Assembly (NCBI GenBank): GCA_963710165.1
Contig: CAVPYZ010000002.1
Span: 1 to 64,000 of the forward strand
Direction of reading: 5' to 3'
Source of the DNA: JACKIP01 sp963710165
GTDB lineage: Bacteria > Pseudomonadota > Alphaproteobacteria > Micavibrionales > Micavibrionaceae
DNA length: 64,000 nt
This document shows positions 26,795-35,179 of this stretch, in pieces; position 1 is the first letter of the stretch, and every line of letters starts with the position of its first letter. The notes under the pieces are model-generated. The model had not been told where the DNA came from and made no database searches. It saw nothing but the letters and a program-made list of their open reading frames with translations. The position numbers were made by a program, and so were the translations under genes.

Positions 26795-28006
26795 CTAGGC
26801 TTCAAATACTGCTACGGCAGGTTGCGGGGAGGTATCCGAATCCTGACCTTGGTAATCCGCACGCGCAAACCCCTTCGCGTCAAATGTACTCCGTTTACCG
26901 AGATGTTGTTTGTTTGCAGCTAACCAATCATTTTCATCTGTACGCCCGCGATCGCGCATCATTGTTAAAAAGTCTGGATCAAGATTGTATTTGCTGCTTG
27001 TGCCTAATTCTGACGTGACGGGCATTTGTAAACGATGCGTATAAATAATTCTTTTCTGCATCTTTTTTATAGCCGTAATATCAACGCCTGTTGCTTGTGC
27101 AAAATCCATAAGCAAGTGATTCATACGGTCGATGCCGGCTAAATTTTCGTAAGCACCCGATGAAAACACAGAGCCATTTAGTCGTTGTTCGGCGCGTGCA
27201 CCATTTGTGGGGCCTTCTTCTTGATCGACAGGGTTCAGCATAACAGCTTTGATGTCTGTAACATGGCTACTATGATTGGCGAGTGGATCAAAATAGGGAT
27301 TATAAAGATACCCGCCATCCCAGTATTCGTCACCGTCAATCTCAACCGCCGCCATCATGTAACGAAGATTGGCAGACGCCGCAATAGATTGTGCGGTGAG
27401 CGCGTTACCTGTAAATACGGTGTGTTTTTGTGTGCGCCCGTTAATGGCGTTCACATACACATCTATTGGCCCGTTTTGAATAGCTTCAAAGTCCACAAGC
27501 CGTTCCGTAATGTCTAATATTGGATTTGAGCCTGGTCGCTCATACACATGGTCAGGAATGTCCGAGTAATTCCCCATATACATTTGATGCATCCAGTGTG
27601 ACAGGTTGGGCCATGTGCCAACGGCCTTATCATAGTTGATAGTTTGAAATCCGAATGGAGTCAGGATTGGAAACTCCATTGAACGAAACGGACTAGCGGC
27701 AGAGCCAAAGCTTCTTGGCAAGTCGGCTGCGGCCTCTGATAGACCCATCCATCCCTCGTGCAGCGTTTCTTTTGCCAGTTCTGGACTCCCTTGCGCGAGT
27801 CCATGTGCAATAAGGGCAGTATTAAACGCGCCTGAACTTGCGCCTGAAATTGCCCCAATATTTATATCCGGTTCTTCAAGCAACCGATCAAGCACGCCCC
27901 ATGTGTATGCACCGTGCGCCGCACCGCCTTGAAGTCCAAGACCAAGGATATGTACGCCGCCAACATTTTCTTTAGAGGGTATGGAGATGTTAGAAGCTTT
28001 GTTCAT
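26795..28006 (-). CDS. Patatin-like phospholipase
   Basis: About 403 residues. The N-terminal patatin domain has the glycine-rich oxyanion loop GLGLQGGAAHGAYTWGVLD, the serine nucleophile in ISGASSGAFNTAL and the catalytic aspartate in EYWDGGYLYNPYFDPL. No signal peptide is seen, so cytoplasmic or secreted by another route. These enzymes hydrolyse phospholipids or other acyl esters. I take the ATG at 28006 over an upstream GTG. The next gene, an alpha/beta-hydrolase, starts two bases after it. The AT-rich 200 bases upstream separate it from tRNA-Asp and hold nothing I can identify. Confidence 0.82.
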   Translation of the reverse strand: MNKASNISIPSKENVGGVHILGLGLQGGAAHGAYTWGVLDRLLEEPDINIGAISGASSGAFNTALIAHGLAQGSPELAKETLHEGWMGLSEAAADLPRSFGSAASPFRSMEFPILTPFGFQTINYDKAVGTWPNLSHWMHQMYMGNYSDIPDHVYERPGSNPILDITERLVDFEAIQNGPIDVYVNAINGRTQKHTVFTGNALTAQSIAASANLRYMMAAVEIDGDEYWDGGYLYNPYFDPLANHSSHVTDIKAVMLNPVDQEEGPTNGARAEQRLNGSVFSSGAYENLAGIDRMNHLLMDFAQATGVDITAIKKMQKRIIYTHRLQMPVTSELGTSSKYNLDPDFLTMMRDRGRTDENDWLAANKQHLGKRSTFDAKGFARADYQGQDSDTSPQPAVAVFEA

Positions 28007-28217
28007 TATAATCACTCTATTATTTTGGAAAATAAAATTAGCCAGAGTGTGGCGTAGATTACAAGAAAGTTATGTTGTGCAGTGAACAATAACTATTGTT
28101 GCCTAAGTAAAAGTGGCCTTTGAATTGAAAGGTTTTTAGCGTGCGATTTTAAATAAAATTACAACATGAATTTAAATTCAATGCTCACTTATAAAATAAC
28201 CGACGGAAAAGAGTAAA

Positions 28218-28294
<77 letters not shown>

Positions 28295-28317
28295 TTAAAC
28301 GTAGGACATTGAGTGAA

Positions 28318-29436
28318 TTACTCTCTCAATGCTGATGGTGTTTCTATGTACTCAATATTTAATGACTCTGCAACCCCTTTATGCGTAATTTCTCCAAAAC
28401 ATACATTTAAGCCGTTTTTTAAATGCAGATTCTCTAGCAGAGCTTTTTTCCAACCCTTATTTGCAATCTCCATAATATAAGGAAGAGTGGCGTTGTTCAG
28501 AGCAATCGTAGAGGTTAGTGGCACAGCGCCCGGCATATTTGCAACGCAGTAATGTGTAACGCCGTCTATAATATATACAGGGTTTTCATGCGTAGTGGCT
28601 TTGCTGGTTTCGAAACATCCCCCTTGATCAATGGCAATATCAACAAGAACGGAGCCCTGTTGCATCTCTTTGAGCCATGTTTTTTGAACAAGTTTGGGGG
28701 CGGATGCACCGGGAACTAAAACAGCACCAATGACGAGATCTGATTCTTTTACGCGTCGTTCTAAATTATTCAGGTTCGAATATTCGATAGAGGCAGATGC
28801 ACCAAAATGGCGGTCTAATTCACGTAGTTTGTCGGGAGATCTTTCAAGTATCGTTACGTCTGCTCCTAAGCCAACAGCCATTTGTGCGGCATTAAAACCA
28901 GAAACACCGCCGCCAATAATTGTTACTTTAGCCGGTGAAACGCCGGGAACGCCGCTAATAAGGCGACCATTTCCGTCCATATGTTTTTGCAGGTAAAACG
29001 CACCCACCTGTGTCGCCAATCGTCCTGCAACTTCACTCATCGGGGTGAGTAGGGGGAGGCCGTTATTTCTGTCTGTCACCGTTTCATAAGCGATGGCAAC
29101 GGATTTTGATTCGATTAAACCTATAGTTTGTTTCCTGTCTGCTGCCAGATGAAGGTAGGTAAATAATATCTGTCCTTCTTTTAATTTTGTATATTCGCTT
29201 TCCTGCGGTTCTTTGACTTTGATAATCATTTCGCATGATTCAAAGATATCATCAGGTTTTTTAAGGATATGGGCGCCGGCTTCTCTATAATCCTCATCAG
29301 AGAAGTTTATTCCAGCACCGGCATTCGCTTCTATATATACTGTGTGATTTGCATTTATTAGTTCTTTTACAGAGGCGGGCGTTAAACCGACACGATATTC
29401 ATGTGATTTAATTTCCTTCAAACAGCCGATTTTCAT
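28318..29436 (-). CDS. ald: Alanine dehydrogenase
   Basis: A complete 372-residue enzyme: MKIGCLKEIKSHEYRVGLTP, the catalytic lysine region MIIKVKEPQ, the histidine in FTYLHLAAD, the NAD-binding fold TIIGGGVSGFNAAQMAVGLG and DVTILERSPDKLREL, and a C-terminal substrate domain. It interconverts L-alanine and pyruvate with NAD, feeding carbon or assimilating ammonia. The gene is monocistronic in appearance, ending 24 bases before tRNA-Asp on the same strand and divergent from the IcmC/IcmD-like gene across 200 bases. Confidence 0.94.
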   Translation of the reverse strand: MKIGCLKEIKSHEYRVGLTPASVKELINANHTVYIEANAGAGINFSDEDYREAGAHILKKPDDIFESCEMIIKVKEPQESEYTKLKEGQILFTYLHLAADRKQTIGLIESKSVAIAYETVTDRNNGLPLLTPMSEVAGRLATQVGAFYLQKHMDGNGRLISGVPGVSPAKVTIIGGGVSGFNAAQMAVGLGADVTILERSPDKLRELDRHFGASASIEYSNLNNLERRVKESDLVIGAVLVPGASAPKLVQKTWLKEMQQGSVLVDIAIDQGGCFETSKATTHENPVYIIDGVTHYCVANMPGAVPLTSTIALNNATLPYIMEIANKGWKKALLENLHLKNGLNVCFGEITHKGVAESLNIEYIETPSALRE

Positions 29437-29570
29437 GAGATACTTTCTTTAATTACTAATATTTCTTTGGTAATAGTAATCTTAAGGACATTATTACAAA
29501 AGAAAAAAATCATTTTTTCTATTTTTTTACAGGTACTTAGATTTTAATGCGTTCCAATTGTGACAAAAAT

Positions 29571-29599
29571 TTGGCAAATGTGTTTTTTTTCTGTTATAT
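29571..29599 (+). promoter_or_regulatory. Promoter of the IcmC/IcmD-like gene
   Basis: TTGGCA (29571-29576) and TTATAT (29594-29599) are spaced by exactly 17 bases, with a T-rich spacer. A start near 29606 would give a leader of about 30 bases carrying the AGGAG ribosome site at 29623-29627. Inferred from consensus only. Confidence 0.5.
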
Positions 29600-29634
29600 T
29601 TAATAATAAACCATAGCAAATGAGGAGAATACAT

Positions 29635-30069
29635 ATGCTTAATACTATTAAAAACCACGGTCTGAAACTGGGTGCTGTACTAACAGTTGCTCTAACAACT
29701 TCTACATCAGTATTTGCTGCCGCTGGTGGTGGTACGCCTACTGCTGTTGTAACGGCTAACGGTCTTGATGAACTAACAGGGAACTTTATTGAAAGTACAG
29801 CAAACCTACCTGGTTTGATTTCTATCGTATCATACATGGCTGGTCTAGCTCTTGGTGTACTTGGTGTTCTTAAATTAAAAGATCACGTTGAAAACCCATC
29901 ACAAACACCACTAAAAGACGGCGCTGTTCGTTTAGGTGCTGGTGGCGCACTATTGGCATTACCATTCCTATATGAAGTTATTATTAACTCACAAACAAAT
30001 GCTAACGTTGGTGTTGGTTCACAGGTTATTCAGTTAGAAGGCTTAAGTACTGCACGTACAGTTGGTTAA
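29635..30069 (+). CDS. Orphan IcmC/IcmD (DotE/DotP)-like small membrane protein, probably abundant
   Basis: I take the ATG at 29635, seven bases after AGGAG, giving 144 residues; the ATG at 29620 overlaps that ribosome site. A signal peptide (MLNTIKNHGLKLGAVLTVAL...SVFA-AAGGG) is followed by two membrane helices, PGLISIVSYMAGLALGVLGV and GAVRLGAGGALLALPFLYEV. They flank KLKDHVENPSQTPLKDG, which matches the K-x-H-x-x-N-P-x-x-x-P hallmark of IcmC/IcmD/TraQ-type subunits of type IVB secretion systems. No other dot/icm gene is in the window. Codons are strongly biased (GCT, GGT, CTA, AAC, GTT) compared with neighbours, and the unit has its own promoter and strong terminator, all pointing to high expression. 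Function outside a complete system is unknown. Confidence 0.62.
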   Translation: MLNTIKNHGLKLGAVLTVALTTSTSVFAAAGGGTPTAVVTANGLDELTGNFIESTANLPGLISIVSYMAGLALGVLGVLKLKDHVENPSQTPLKDGAVRLGAGGALLALPFLYEVIINSQTNANVGVGSQVIQLEGLSTARTVG

Positions 30070-30094
30070 TATTTAAACTATATTTACCACATAG

Positions 30095-30121
30095 AAGGTC
30101 CGGTTTTACCGGACCTTTTTT
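30095..30121 (+). terminator. Strong intrinsic terminator
   Basis: AAGGTCCGG (30095-30103) pairs perfectly with CCGGACCTT (30109-30117) around a five-base loop and runs into T residues through 30121. It ends the IcmC/IcmD-like transcript 26 bases after the stop. Confidence 0.92.
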
Positions 30122-30171
30122 ATTACGAATATTCTTTATATCCTATAGAAACCTCTTTATACTTGTAATAC

Positions 30172-31443
30172 ATGAATAATTTTGAACCTCTCGGGTTGTC
30201 CGAAAAAACATTAAAAGCTGTGTCCGAATGTGGATACACTGATCCCACGCCTATTCAGGCTAAAACCATTCCTTCTATACTAATGATGAAGGATATTATT
30301 GGTTTAGCGCAAACAGGGACGGGGAAGACGGCTTCATTTACATTGCCAATGATTGATATTTTGTCAGGAGGTAGGGCAAGAGCCAAGATGCCGCGCTCAT
30401 TAATATTATCACCAACCAGAGAACTTGCGGCGCAGATTGCGGATAATTTTGAAAAGTATGGCAAGTATCATAATTTAAATATGGCGCTTTTGGTTGGCGG
30501 TGTATCAATGGGAGATCAGCTCAAAAAACTGGATGCCGGTGTGGACGTTTTGGTTGCAACACCGGGGCGGTTACTGGATTTGTTCGATCGTGGCGCTATT
30601 CTACTAACTGACATTAAAGTTTTTGTGATCGATGAAGCTGATCGTATGCTGGATATGGGCTTTATTCCCGATATTGAAAAAATTGCATCTTTTTTACCTT
30701 CAAACCGCCAAACTCTTTTGTTTTCTGCAACCATGGCAAAGGAAATAAAAAAATTAAGTGAAAAATTTCTCGATAATCCGAAAGAAATAAGTGTTGCACC
30801 ACCAGCGTCACCTGCCAAAACAGTCGAGCAGAGCCTTGTATTTTCTTCACCGAAATTTAAAAAAGAAACTCTTTATAAACTTATTCAGCAAGAAGATGTG
30901 AAAAACGCGTTTGTATTTTGTAATCGCAAAAAAGACATTGGCGCTTTAAAAGTATGGTTGTCACGTAAAGGTTTAAATGTTGGCGAGATACATGGCGATA
31001 TGTCACAGGACGTGCGTACAAAAACATTAGAAGCGTTTAAGACAGATAAAATTACGTTTCTGGTTTGTAGTGATGTTGTGGCGCGTGGCATTGATATTCA
31101 AGGTGTCAGCCATGTTTTTAATTATGATGTGCCCATGAACGCCGATGACTACGTTCACAGAATTGGACGAACAGGGCGGGCAGGCCAGTCTGGCCGTGCA
31201 CTTATGATTGCCGTCAAAAGTGATGATAAATTTTTAGAAGCGATTGAAAAAAATATTTCCAAGAAAATACCTGTTCTGGAAATTGAAACAAAACAAGAAA
31301 AAGCTCCTGTAAAAGAGCGGTCACAACCACAGTCAAAGTCAAAAGGCTCTGCGAAGAAAACACCTTCAAAAAATAATAAAAATGATGAAGTGACCGGTTT
31401 TGGAAATGAAGTGCCAGACTTCTTTCAAATCAAGTCAGCATAA
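30172..31443 (+). CDS. rhlE: DEAD-box RNA helicase (RhlE-like)
   Basis: A 423-residue helicase with all motifs: Q motif (FEPLGLSEKT...YTDPTPIQAK), I AQTGTGKTASFTLP, Ia PTRELAAQI, II VIDEADRMLDMGF, III LFSATM, V ARGIDIQGV and VI HRIGRTGRAGQSG. It ends with a Lys/Ser/Gln-rich basic tail typical of RhlE-type proteins. It unwinds short RNA duplexes in ribosome assembly or mRNA turnover, and is often cold-induced. Monocistronic; an intrinsic terminator lies 67 bases after the stop. Confidence 0.9.
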   Translation: MNNFEPLGLSEKTLKAVSECGYTDPTPIQAKTIPSILMMKDIIGLAQTGTGKTASFTLPMIDILSGGRARAKMPRSLILSPTRELAAQIADNFEKYGKYHNLNMALLVGGVSMGDQLKKLDAGVDVLVATPGRLLDLFDRGAILLTDIKVFVIDEADRMLDMGFIPDIEKIASFLPSNRQTLLFSATMAKEIKKLSEKFLDNPKEISVAPPASPAKTVEQSLVFSSPKFKKETLYKLIQQEDVKNAFVFCNRKKDIGALKVWLSRKGLNVGEIHGDMSQDVRTKTLEAFKTDKITFLVCSDVVARGIDIQGVSHVFNYDVPMNADDYVHRIGRTGRAGQSGRALMIAVKSDDKFLEAIEKNISKKIPVLEIETKQEKAPVKERSQPQSKSKGSAKKTPSKNNKNDEVTGFGNEVPDFFQIKSA

Positions 31444-31509
31444 AAAACTTGATCTTTTTATATTTTAGGAATATAATCCTTATATAAATAACCAGACCTA
31501 CGTCTAAAG

Positions 31510-31533
31510 CCCGCTATTTGAGCGGGTTTTTTT
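31510..31533 (+). terminator. Intrinsic terminator after the DEAD-box gene
   Basis: CCCGCT (31510-31515) pairs with AGCGGG (31521-31526) around ATTTG and is followed by seven T residues. It sits just before the next gene's ribosome site, so the 31553 gene must have transcription passing it or a promoter within about 20 bases. Confidence 0.85.
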
Positions 31534-31552
31534 ATTCTTTGAAAGGAAAACT

Positions 31553-31888
31553 ATGACAACATTTTTACCAACAGATTCTGATAATCATCCTATACCGGCA
31601 TTAAGATTGAAAGATAATAACGCACATAAGATTTCCTCGGGTGGTGCATCTTCACGCAACATAACAGCCTTTGGGGAGAAAACCCGCGTGATTAGTATTT
31701 ATGCAACAGAAGATGTATATCTTCGTTTTGGAAATGATTCTGTAAGTGCCACCACGTCCGACCATTTCTTTCCGGCCGGCATTTATTATGATGTTGCAGT
31801 TGGTGGCGAGAAAGTGGGGCATACCCCATATCTTGCTGTGATACGTTCAACGACCGACGGTGTTTTGTATATATCTGAAAAAGGTTAG
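31553..31888 (+). CDS. Small beta-rich protein of unknown function, resembling phage structural proteins
   Basis: A 111-residue protein with no signal peptide. The middle (RVISIYATEDVYLRFGNDSV, SATTSDHFFPAGIYYDVAV) and the end (YLAVIRSTTDGVLYISEKG) follow a pattern I associate with small accessory proteins of phage particles, predicted as beta strands. This is a weak, pattern-level call. GAAAGGAAAA precedes the ATG. No other phage gene is near, so it would be an isolated remnant or a domesticated gene. Its end overlaps recR by four bases. Confidence 0.5.
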   Translation: MTTFLPTDSDNHPIPALRLKDNNAHKISSGGASSRNITAFGEKTRVISIYATEDVYLRFGNDSVSATTSDHFFPAGIYYDVAVGGEKVGHTPYLAVIRSTTDGVLYISEKG

Positions 31889-32484
31889 ACACTGCGGCGT
31901 GATTTAAACGCAGTCATAATTGTTCCATCATCCAGATAATCAAGCTCCCCGCCAACCGGCATACCATGTGCCAAACGTGAAATATTGATTTGATTATGAT
32001 GTTTATGGATAAGATCTGTAACATAGTGGGCGGTTGTTTGACCGTCCACAGTCGCGCTAAGCGCCAATATAATTTCTTCTATATTATCTGCATCCAAGCG
32101 TTCTTCCAATTGCGACAAGCTGAGTTTATCAGGTGTAATACCATCAATGGCGGATAAAATACCACCTAAAACGTGATACGTGCCACGATAGGTACTCGTC
32201 CGCTCAATCGCCCATAAATCTGCGATTCCCGCTACAATGCATAAAATTGTTTTATCGCGTTTTTCATCTGTGCATATCCTACAAACCGGAAGCGTGTCCA
32301 GATTGCCACATTTCTCACATACTCTCATTTGCTCAGCCGTATCTGATAAAGCTTGCGCCAAATCATTCATGCGGTCTTTACCAGTGGTCAGCATATGTAT
32401 CGCGATGCGTTTGGCTGATCTAGGCCCTAAACCCGGAAGTCTGGAAAATTGTTTTACAAGATGGTCAAAGGGGGTCTGTGACAT
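31885..32484 (-). CDS. recR: Recombination mediator RecR
   Basis: A complete 199-residue protein: helix-hairpin-helix FSRLPGLGPRSAKRIAIHML, the four-cysteine zinc finger VCEKCGNLDTLPVCRIC, and a Toprim domain (ILCIVAGIADLWAIE, DGITPDKLSLSQL). With RecO and RecF it loads RecA on gapped DNA. It is the last gene of the minus-strand run ptp, grx-mauE, terC, lolA, recR, two bases after lolA. The usual partners dnaX and ybaB are not here. Confidence 0.95.
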   Translation of the reverse strand: MSQTPFDHLVKQFSRLPGLGPRSAKRIAIHMLTTGKDRMNDLAQALSDTAEQMRVCEKCGNLDTLPVCRICTDEKRDKTILCIVAGIADLWAIERTSTYRGTYHVLGGILSAIDGITPDKLSLSQLEERLDADNIEEIILALSATVDGQTTAHYVTDLIHKHHNQINISRLAHGMPVGGELDYLDDGTIMTAFKSRRSV

Positions 32485-32486
32485 GC

Positions 32487-33122
32487 TTATTCATTAAGGC
32501 GTTGCACATCGCGTGACGGATCACGATAGAAAAACAACCCTTTATCAAGCGGCATACCTGTTTGCATATCAGCCAGTGAAATTTCTGTAATAGCACCCTG
32601 CGGGTCAACAACACGCCATTTTTTCAGCATCATGGGATCTTCCGTAAATCCCAGACTAATTGAACCTGCCGAGGGGTCTGCAGCCTGTACCAGCGTCATC
32701 TGTAATAAACCTGCGGCGCGTTTAATGTCGGTCACAACTATATCACCGTCCAGATTTAGATTTGGACGCAATATAAAATCAGCCAATGTTTGCCCGATGG
32801 GGGCATTTGATTGTTCTTTCACAGCAGCATCGTAAAAATATATAAATGCGCCGTCGGCGACAACAAAATCATCTACAGGTGAATCATATTCAAAACGCAA
32901 ACGTCCGGGACGGTTTAAATAGAATGTGCCTGTCGTCCGCACACCATCAGGATCAATCTGAATGAATTTTGATCTGGCTGTATCCAAACCGTTTAAATAG
33001 GATTGAACCTTTTGAATGTCACCATCACTTGATGCCTGAACGCTTGTCGCAGGGAACAAGAACCACAATATGAAAGCATATTTGATAACTTTAGTTATCA
33101 GAAGAAATTTAATAAATCGCAT
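32487..33122 (-). CDS. lolA: Outer-membrane lipoprotein carrier protein LolA
   Basis: A 211-residue secreted protein: hydrophobic signal (KYAFILWFLFPATSVQASS), then the LolA fold pattern VQSYLNGLDTARSKFIQIDP, TGTFYLNRPGRLRFEYDSP, FVVADGAFIYFYDAAVKEQS and a closing EISLADMQTGMPLDKGLFFY. LolA carries lipoproteins across the periplasm from LolCDE to the outer membrane. Sandwiched between terC (three bases) and recR (two bases), it is clearly co-transcribed with them. Confidence 0.88.
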   Translation of the reverse strand: MRFIKFLLITKVIKYAFILWFLFPATSVQASSDGDIQKVQSYLNGLDTARSKFIQIDPDGVRTTGTFYLNRPGRLRFEYDSPVDDFVVADGAFIYFYDAAVKEQSNAPIGQTLADFILRPNLNLDGDIVVTDIKRAAGLLQMTLVQAADPSAGSISLGFTEDPMMLKKWRVVDPQGAITEISLADMQTGMPLDKGLFFYRDPSRDVQRLNE

Positions 33123-33125
33123 ATA

Positions 33126-33893
33126 TTATATATCCTTAACGTGTTTAATATTTTTTAAATCCGTAGTTTTGCTTTTCGATCGACGTACCAATATATTTAG
33201 TACTTCTACTATGAAACTGAAGGCCATTGCAAAATATAAGTATCCTTTAGGAACATGCACGTGGAACCCTTCAGCTATCAGCATCATTCCTATTAATAAC
33301 ATGTAGCTCAGCGCAAGAATTTTAACTGTCGGATGACGATTTATAAAATTGCTGACCACATCGACGGCTAAAACCATAACAACAAGAGAGATAAGAATTG
33401 CGGCGACCATAACAACCAGGTCATCCGCGATGCCGATGGCTGTCATAACGCTGTCGAATGAAAAAACTATATCCATTAAAGCAATTTGCAAGATGACAAT
33501 GGTTAATGCATGTCCACCCTTACGCTTAGCAGAAGATACATGACCTTCTCCTTCCAGATTTTCATGAATTTCGTATGTACCTTTGGCAAGTAAGAACATT
33601 CCGCCCATGAACAGAAGAATATCCCGCCATGAAAAATCCTGTCCGAACGCACTGAATAATGTTGTTTCCAACTGCGCAATCCAAAAGGCGAGGGAGAGTA
33701 AAATAAGACGCGAGACGACGGCAACAATTAATCCAAGCTTTCTGGCAAGTGGCTGTTGTTCTTTAGGAAGTTTGTCGGCCAGTATTGAGATAAGTATCAA
33801 ATTATCAATACCCAGAACTATTTCCAATGCCAATAATGTTGCAAATGCCGCCCATACATGAGGATCAGTAGCAAGTTGTAATAAATAGTCCAT
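33126..33893 (-). CDS. TerC-family integral membrane protein
   Basis: A 255-residue protein with seven or so helices. The TerC signature is clear: WAAFATLLALEIVLGIDNLI with the acidic pair ED in helix 1, and ALMDIVFSFDSVMTAIGIAD with the FSxDSV motif. TerC proteins are linked to metal (manganese) export and co-translocational metallation, historically to tellurite resistance. It lies 30 bases after the glutaredoxin-MauE gene and three before lolA. No riboswitch of the manganese type is visible in the short upstream gap. Confidence 0.85.
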   Translation of the reverse strand: MDYLLQLATDPHVWAAFATLLALEIVLGIDNLILISILADKLPKEQQPLARKLGLIVAVVSRLILLSLAFWIAQLETTLFSAFGQDFSWRDILLFMGGMFLLAKGTYEIHENLEGEGHVSSAKRKGGHALTIVILQIALMDIVFSFDSVMTAIGIADDLVVMVAAILISLVVMVLAVDVVSNFINRHPTVKILALSYMLLIGMMLIAEGFHVHVPKGYLYFAMAFSFIVEVLNILVRRSKSKTTDLKNIKHVKDI

Positions 33894-33923
33894 GTTTTTT
33901 CCTATAAATAAATGCGAATAAAC

Positions 33924-34679
33924 TTATTTTGAAATCATCCAAATTGCCATACCAATCATCATAATATTTTCAGTCAGTGAAATTGCGCCAAGAGGAACAT
34001 TACTGTTACCGCCGACACAAGCACATTTTATATCACGCTTTTCAATATAAACAGCCTTAGTTACAGAGATAGCGCCAATGATACCTATAAAGAAAGCCGC
34101 AGGCGCTGCAATAAACATGAGCATACCGGAAATCATAGAGATGCCGGCAAAGGCTTCTATAAAAGGATAAATATATGCATAGGGGACGTAACGACGCCCT
34201 AGCAGATCATATGTTATAAACTGGTTGGAAAATGAGAAAAGATCTCTAAGTTTTAAAATAGCTAAAACGCACATACTAAAAGCTACAAATAATTCAATAA
34301 CAGGAATAATTGTAACACCGCCATATCGAAAAAAGCTTGCAGAGATTGCCATCAAAAATGTAACCGCAAAAACAGCGATGATAGGTTGATAGGTTGTTCT
34401 GCTTTGATCTTGCTGTTTTCTTTTTCCAAAATAAGCTCTTAGATCGTCATATCCACCAATTTTTTTGCCATTAACAAATGTTTGCGGTGTTGTCTCGACG
34501 CCATATTCTTTTTTGAATGCGTCTGTTTCATCGCGACTGCTTAGGTGATGATCATCAACGTTATAGCCTTTATATTCCAACAGATATTTGGATTTAATTC
34601 CAAACGGGCAAACGTGTTTATCCGTTATCATTCTGTAAAGAGTGGCTTGTTTTTCTGTCATATTAAAAGATACGATCAA
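33924..34679 (-). CDS. Glutaredoxin fused to a MauE/DoxX-like redox membrane domain
   Basis: Residues about 10-90 form a glutaredoxin domain: ATLYRMITDKHVCPFGIKSK with a single-cysteine CPFG active site, YGVETTPQTFVNGKKIGGYD with the cis-proline TP and a GG glutathione site. The rest is four membrane helices of the MauE/DoxX type, with a conserved cysteine pair loop IKCACVGGNSNVPLG. Such fusions probably move thiol electrons between the cytoplasm and a membrane partner. The monothiol site suggests glutathione-dependent reduction or sulphur-cluster handling. It lies 13 bases after the phosphatase gene. Confidence 0.82.
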   Translation of the reverse strand: MIVSFNMTEKQATLYRMITDKHVCPFGIKSKYLLEYKGYNVDDHHLSSRDETDAFKKEYGVETTPQTFVNGKKIGGYDDLRAYFGKRKQQDQSRTTYQPIIAVFAVTFLMAISASFFRYGGVTIIPVIELFVAFSMCVLAILKLRDLFSFSNQFITYDLLGRRYVPYAYIYPFIEAFAGISMISGMLMFIAAPAAFFIGIIGAISVTKAVYIEKRDIKCACVGGNSNVPLGAISLTENIMMIGMAIWMISK

Positions 34680-34692
34680 TCTTGTAAAAAGT

Positions 34693-35157
34693 TCATTTTT
34701 TCAGCGTTTTTAAAATGCCTTTAACGCCGTCTTCTATTAAATCAAAAGCTTTTGTAAAATGTTCTTCTCCGCCGTAATAGGGGTCGGGAACATCTTCCCA
34801 TTCTGAATGTTTTGCAAAATCGGAATGCATTTTTATTTCAGCATCCGAATTATCAGGCTTTGCTTTGGTTAAATGGTCAAAATGGCTTTTGTCCATAGCG
34901 ATGATTAAATCGAATTCGTAAAAATCGCTATCTTTTAAGGGACGTGAGCGGATATTTGCGATGGAATATCCACGGCTGACCGCTTCTTCAACGGCTCTGG
35001 GGTCGGGCGGGTTGCCCTCATGCCAGCCGTGCGTACCGCATGAATCGACATTAACGCCTAGAATTTCATTTTCCATTAAAAGTTGGCGCAACATACCGTC
35101 TGCGGTTGGTGACCTGCAAATATTTCCTGTGCATACGAATAATACTGATGAGTACAT
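34693..35157 (-). CDS. Low-molecular-weight protein-tyrosine phosphatase
   Basis: A 154-residue enzyme with the P-loop VLFVCTGNICRSPTADGML (C-x5-R) right after the start and the general-acid loop WEDVPDPYYGGEEHF near residues 120-135. Family members dephosphorylate tyrosine-phosphorylated proteins or arginine/other phosphate esters. First gene of the minus-strand run ending in recR; divergent from the acyltransferase pair across about 20 bases, so both promoters must overlap the starts. Confidence 0.9.
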   Translation of the reverse strand: MYSSVLFVCTGNICRSPTADGMLRQLLMENEILGVNVDSCGTHGWHEGNPPDPRAVEEAVSRGYSIANIRSRPLKDSDFYEFDLIIAMDKSHFDHLTKAKPDNSDAEIKMHSDFAKHSEWEDVPDPYYGGEEHFTKAFDLIEDGVKGILKTLKK

Positions 35158-35179
35158 AATACTTGACCCTATAGATGTT

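Noticed and set aside
29620..29634. An earlier ATG for the IcmC/IcmD-like gene.
   Set aside because: It lies on top of the AGGAG ribosome site that serves the ATG at 29635, and the added residues (MRRIH) do not improve the signal peptide.
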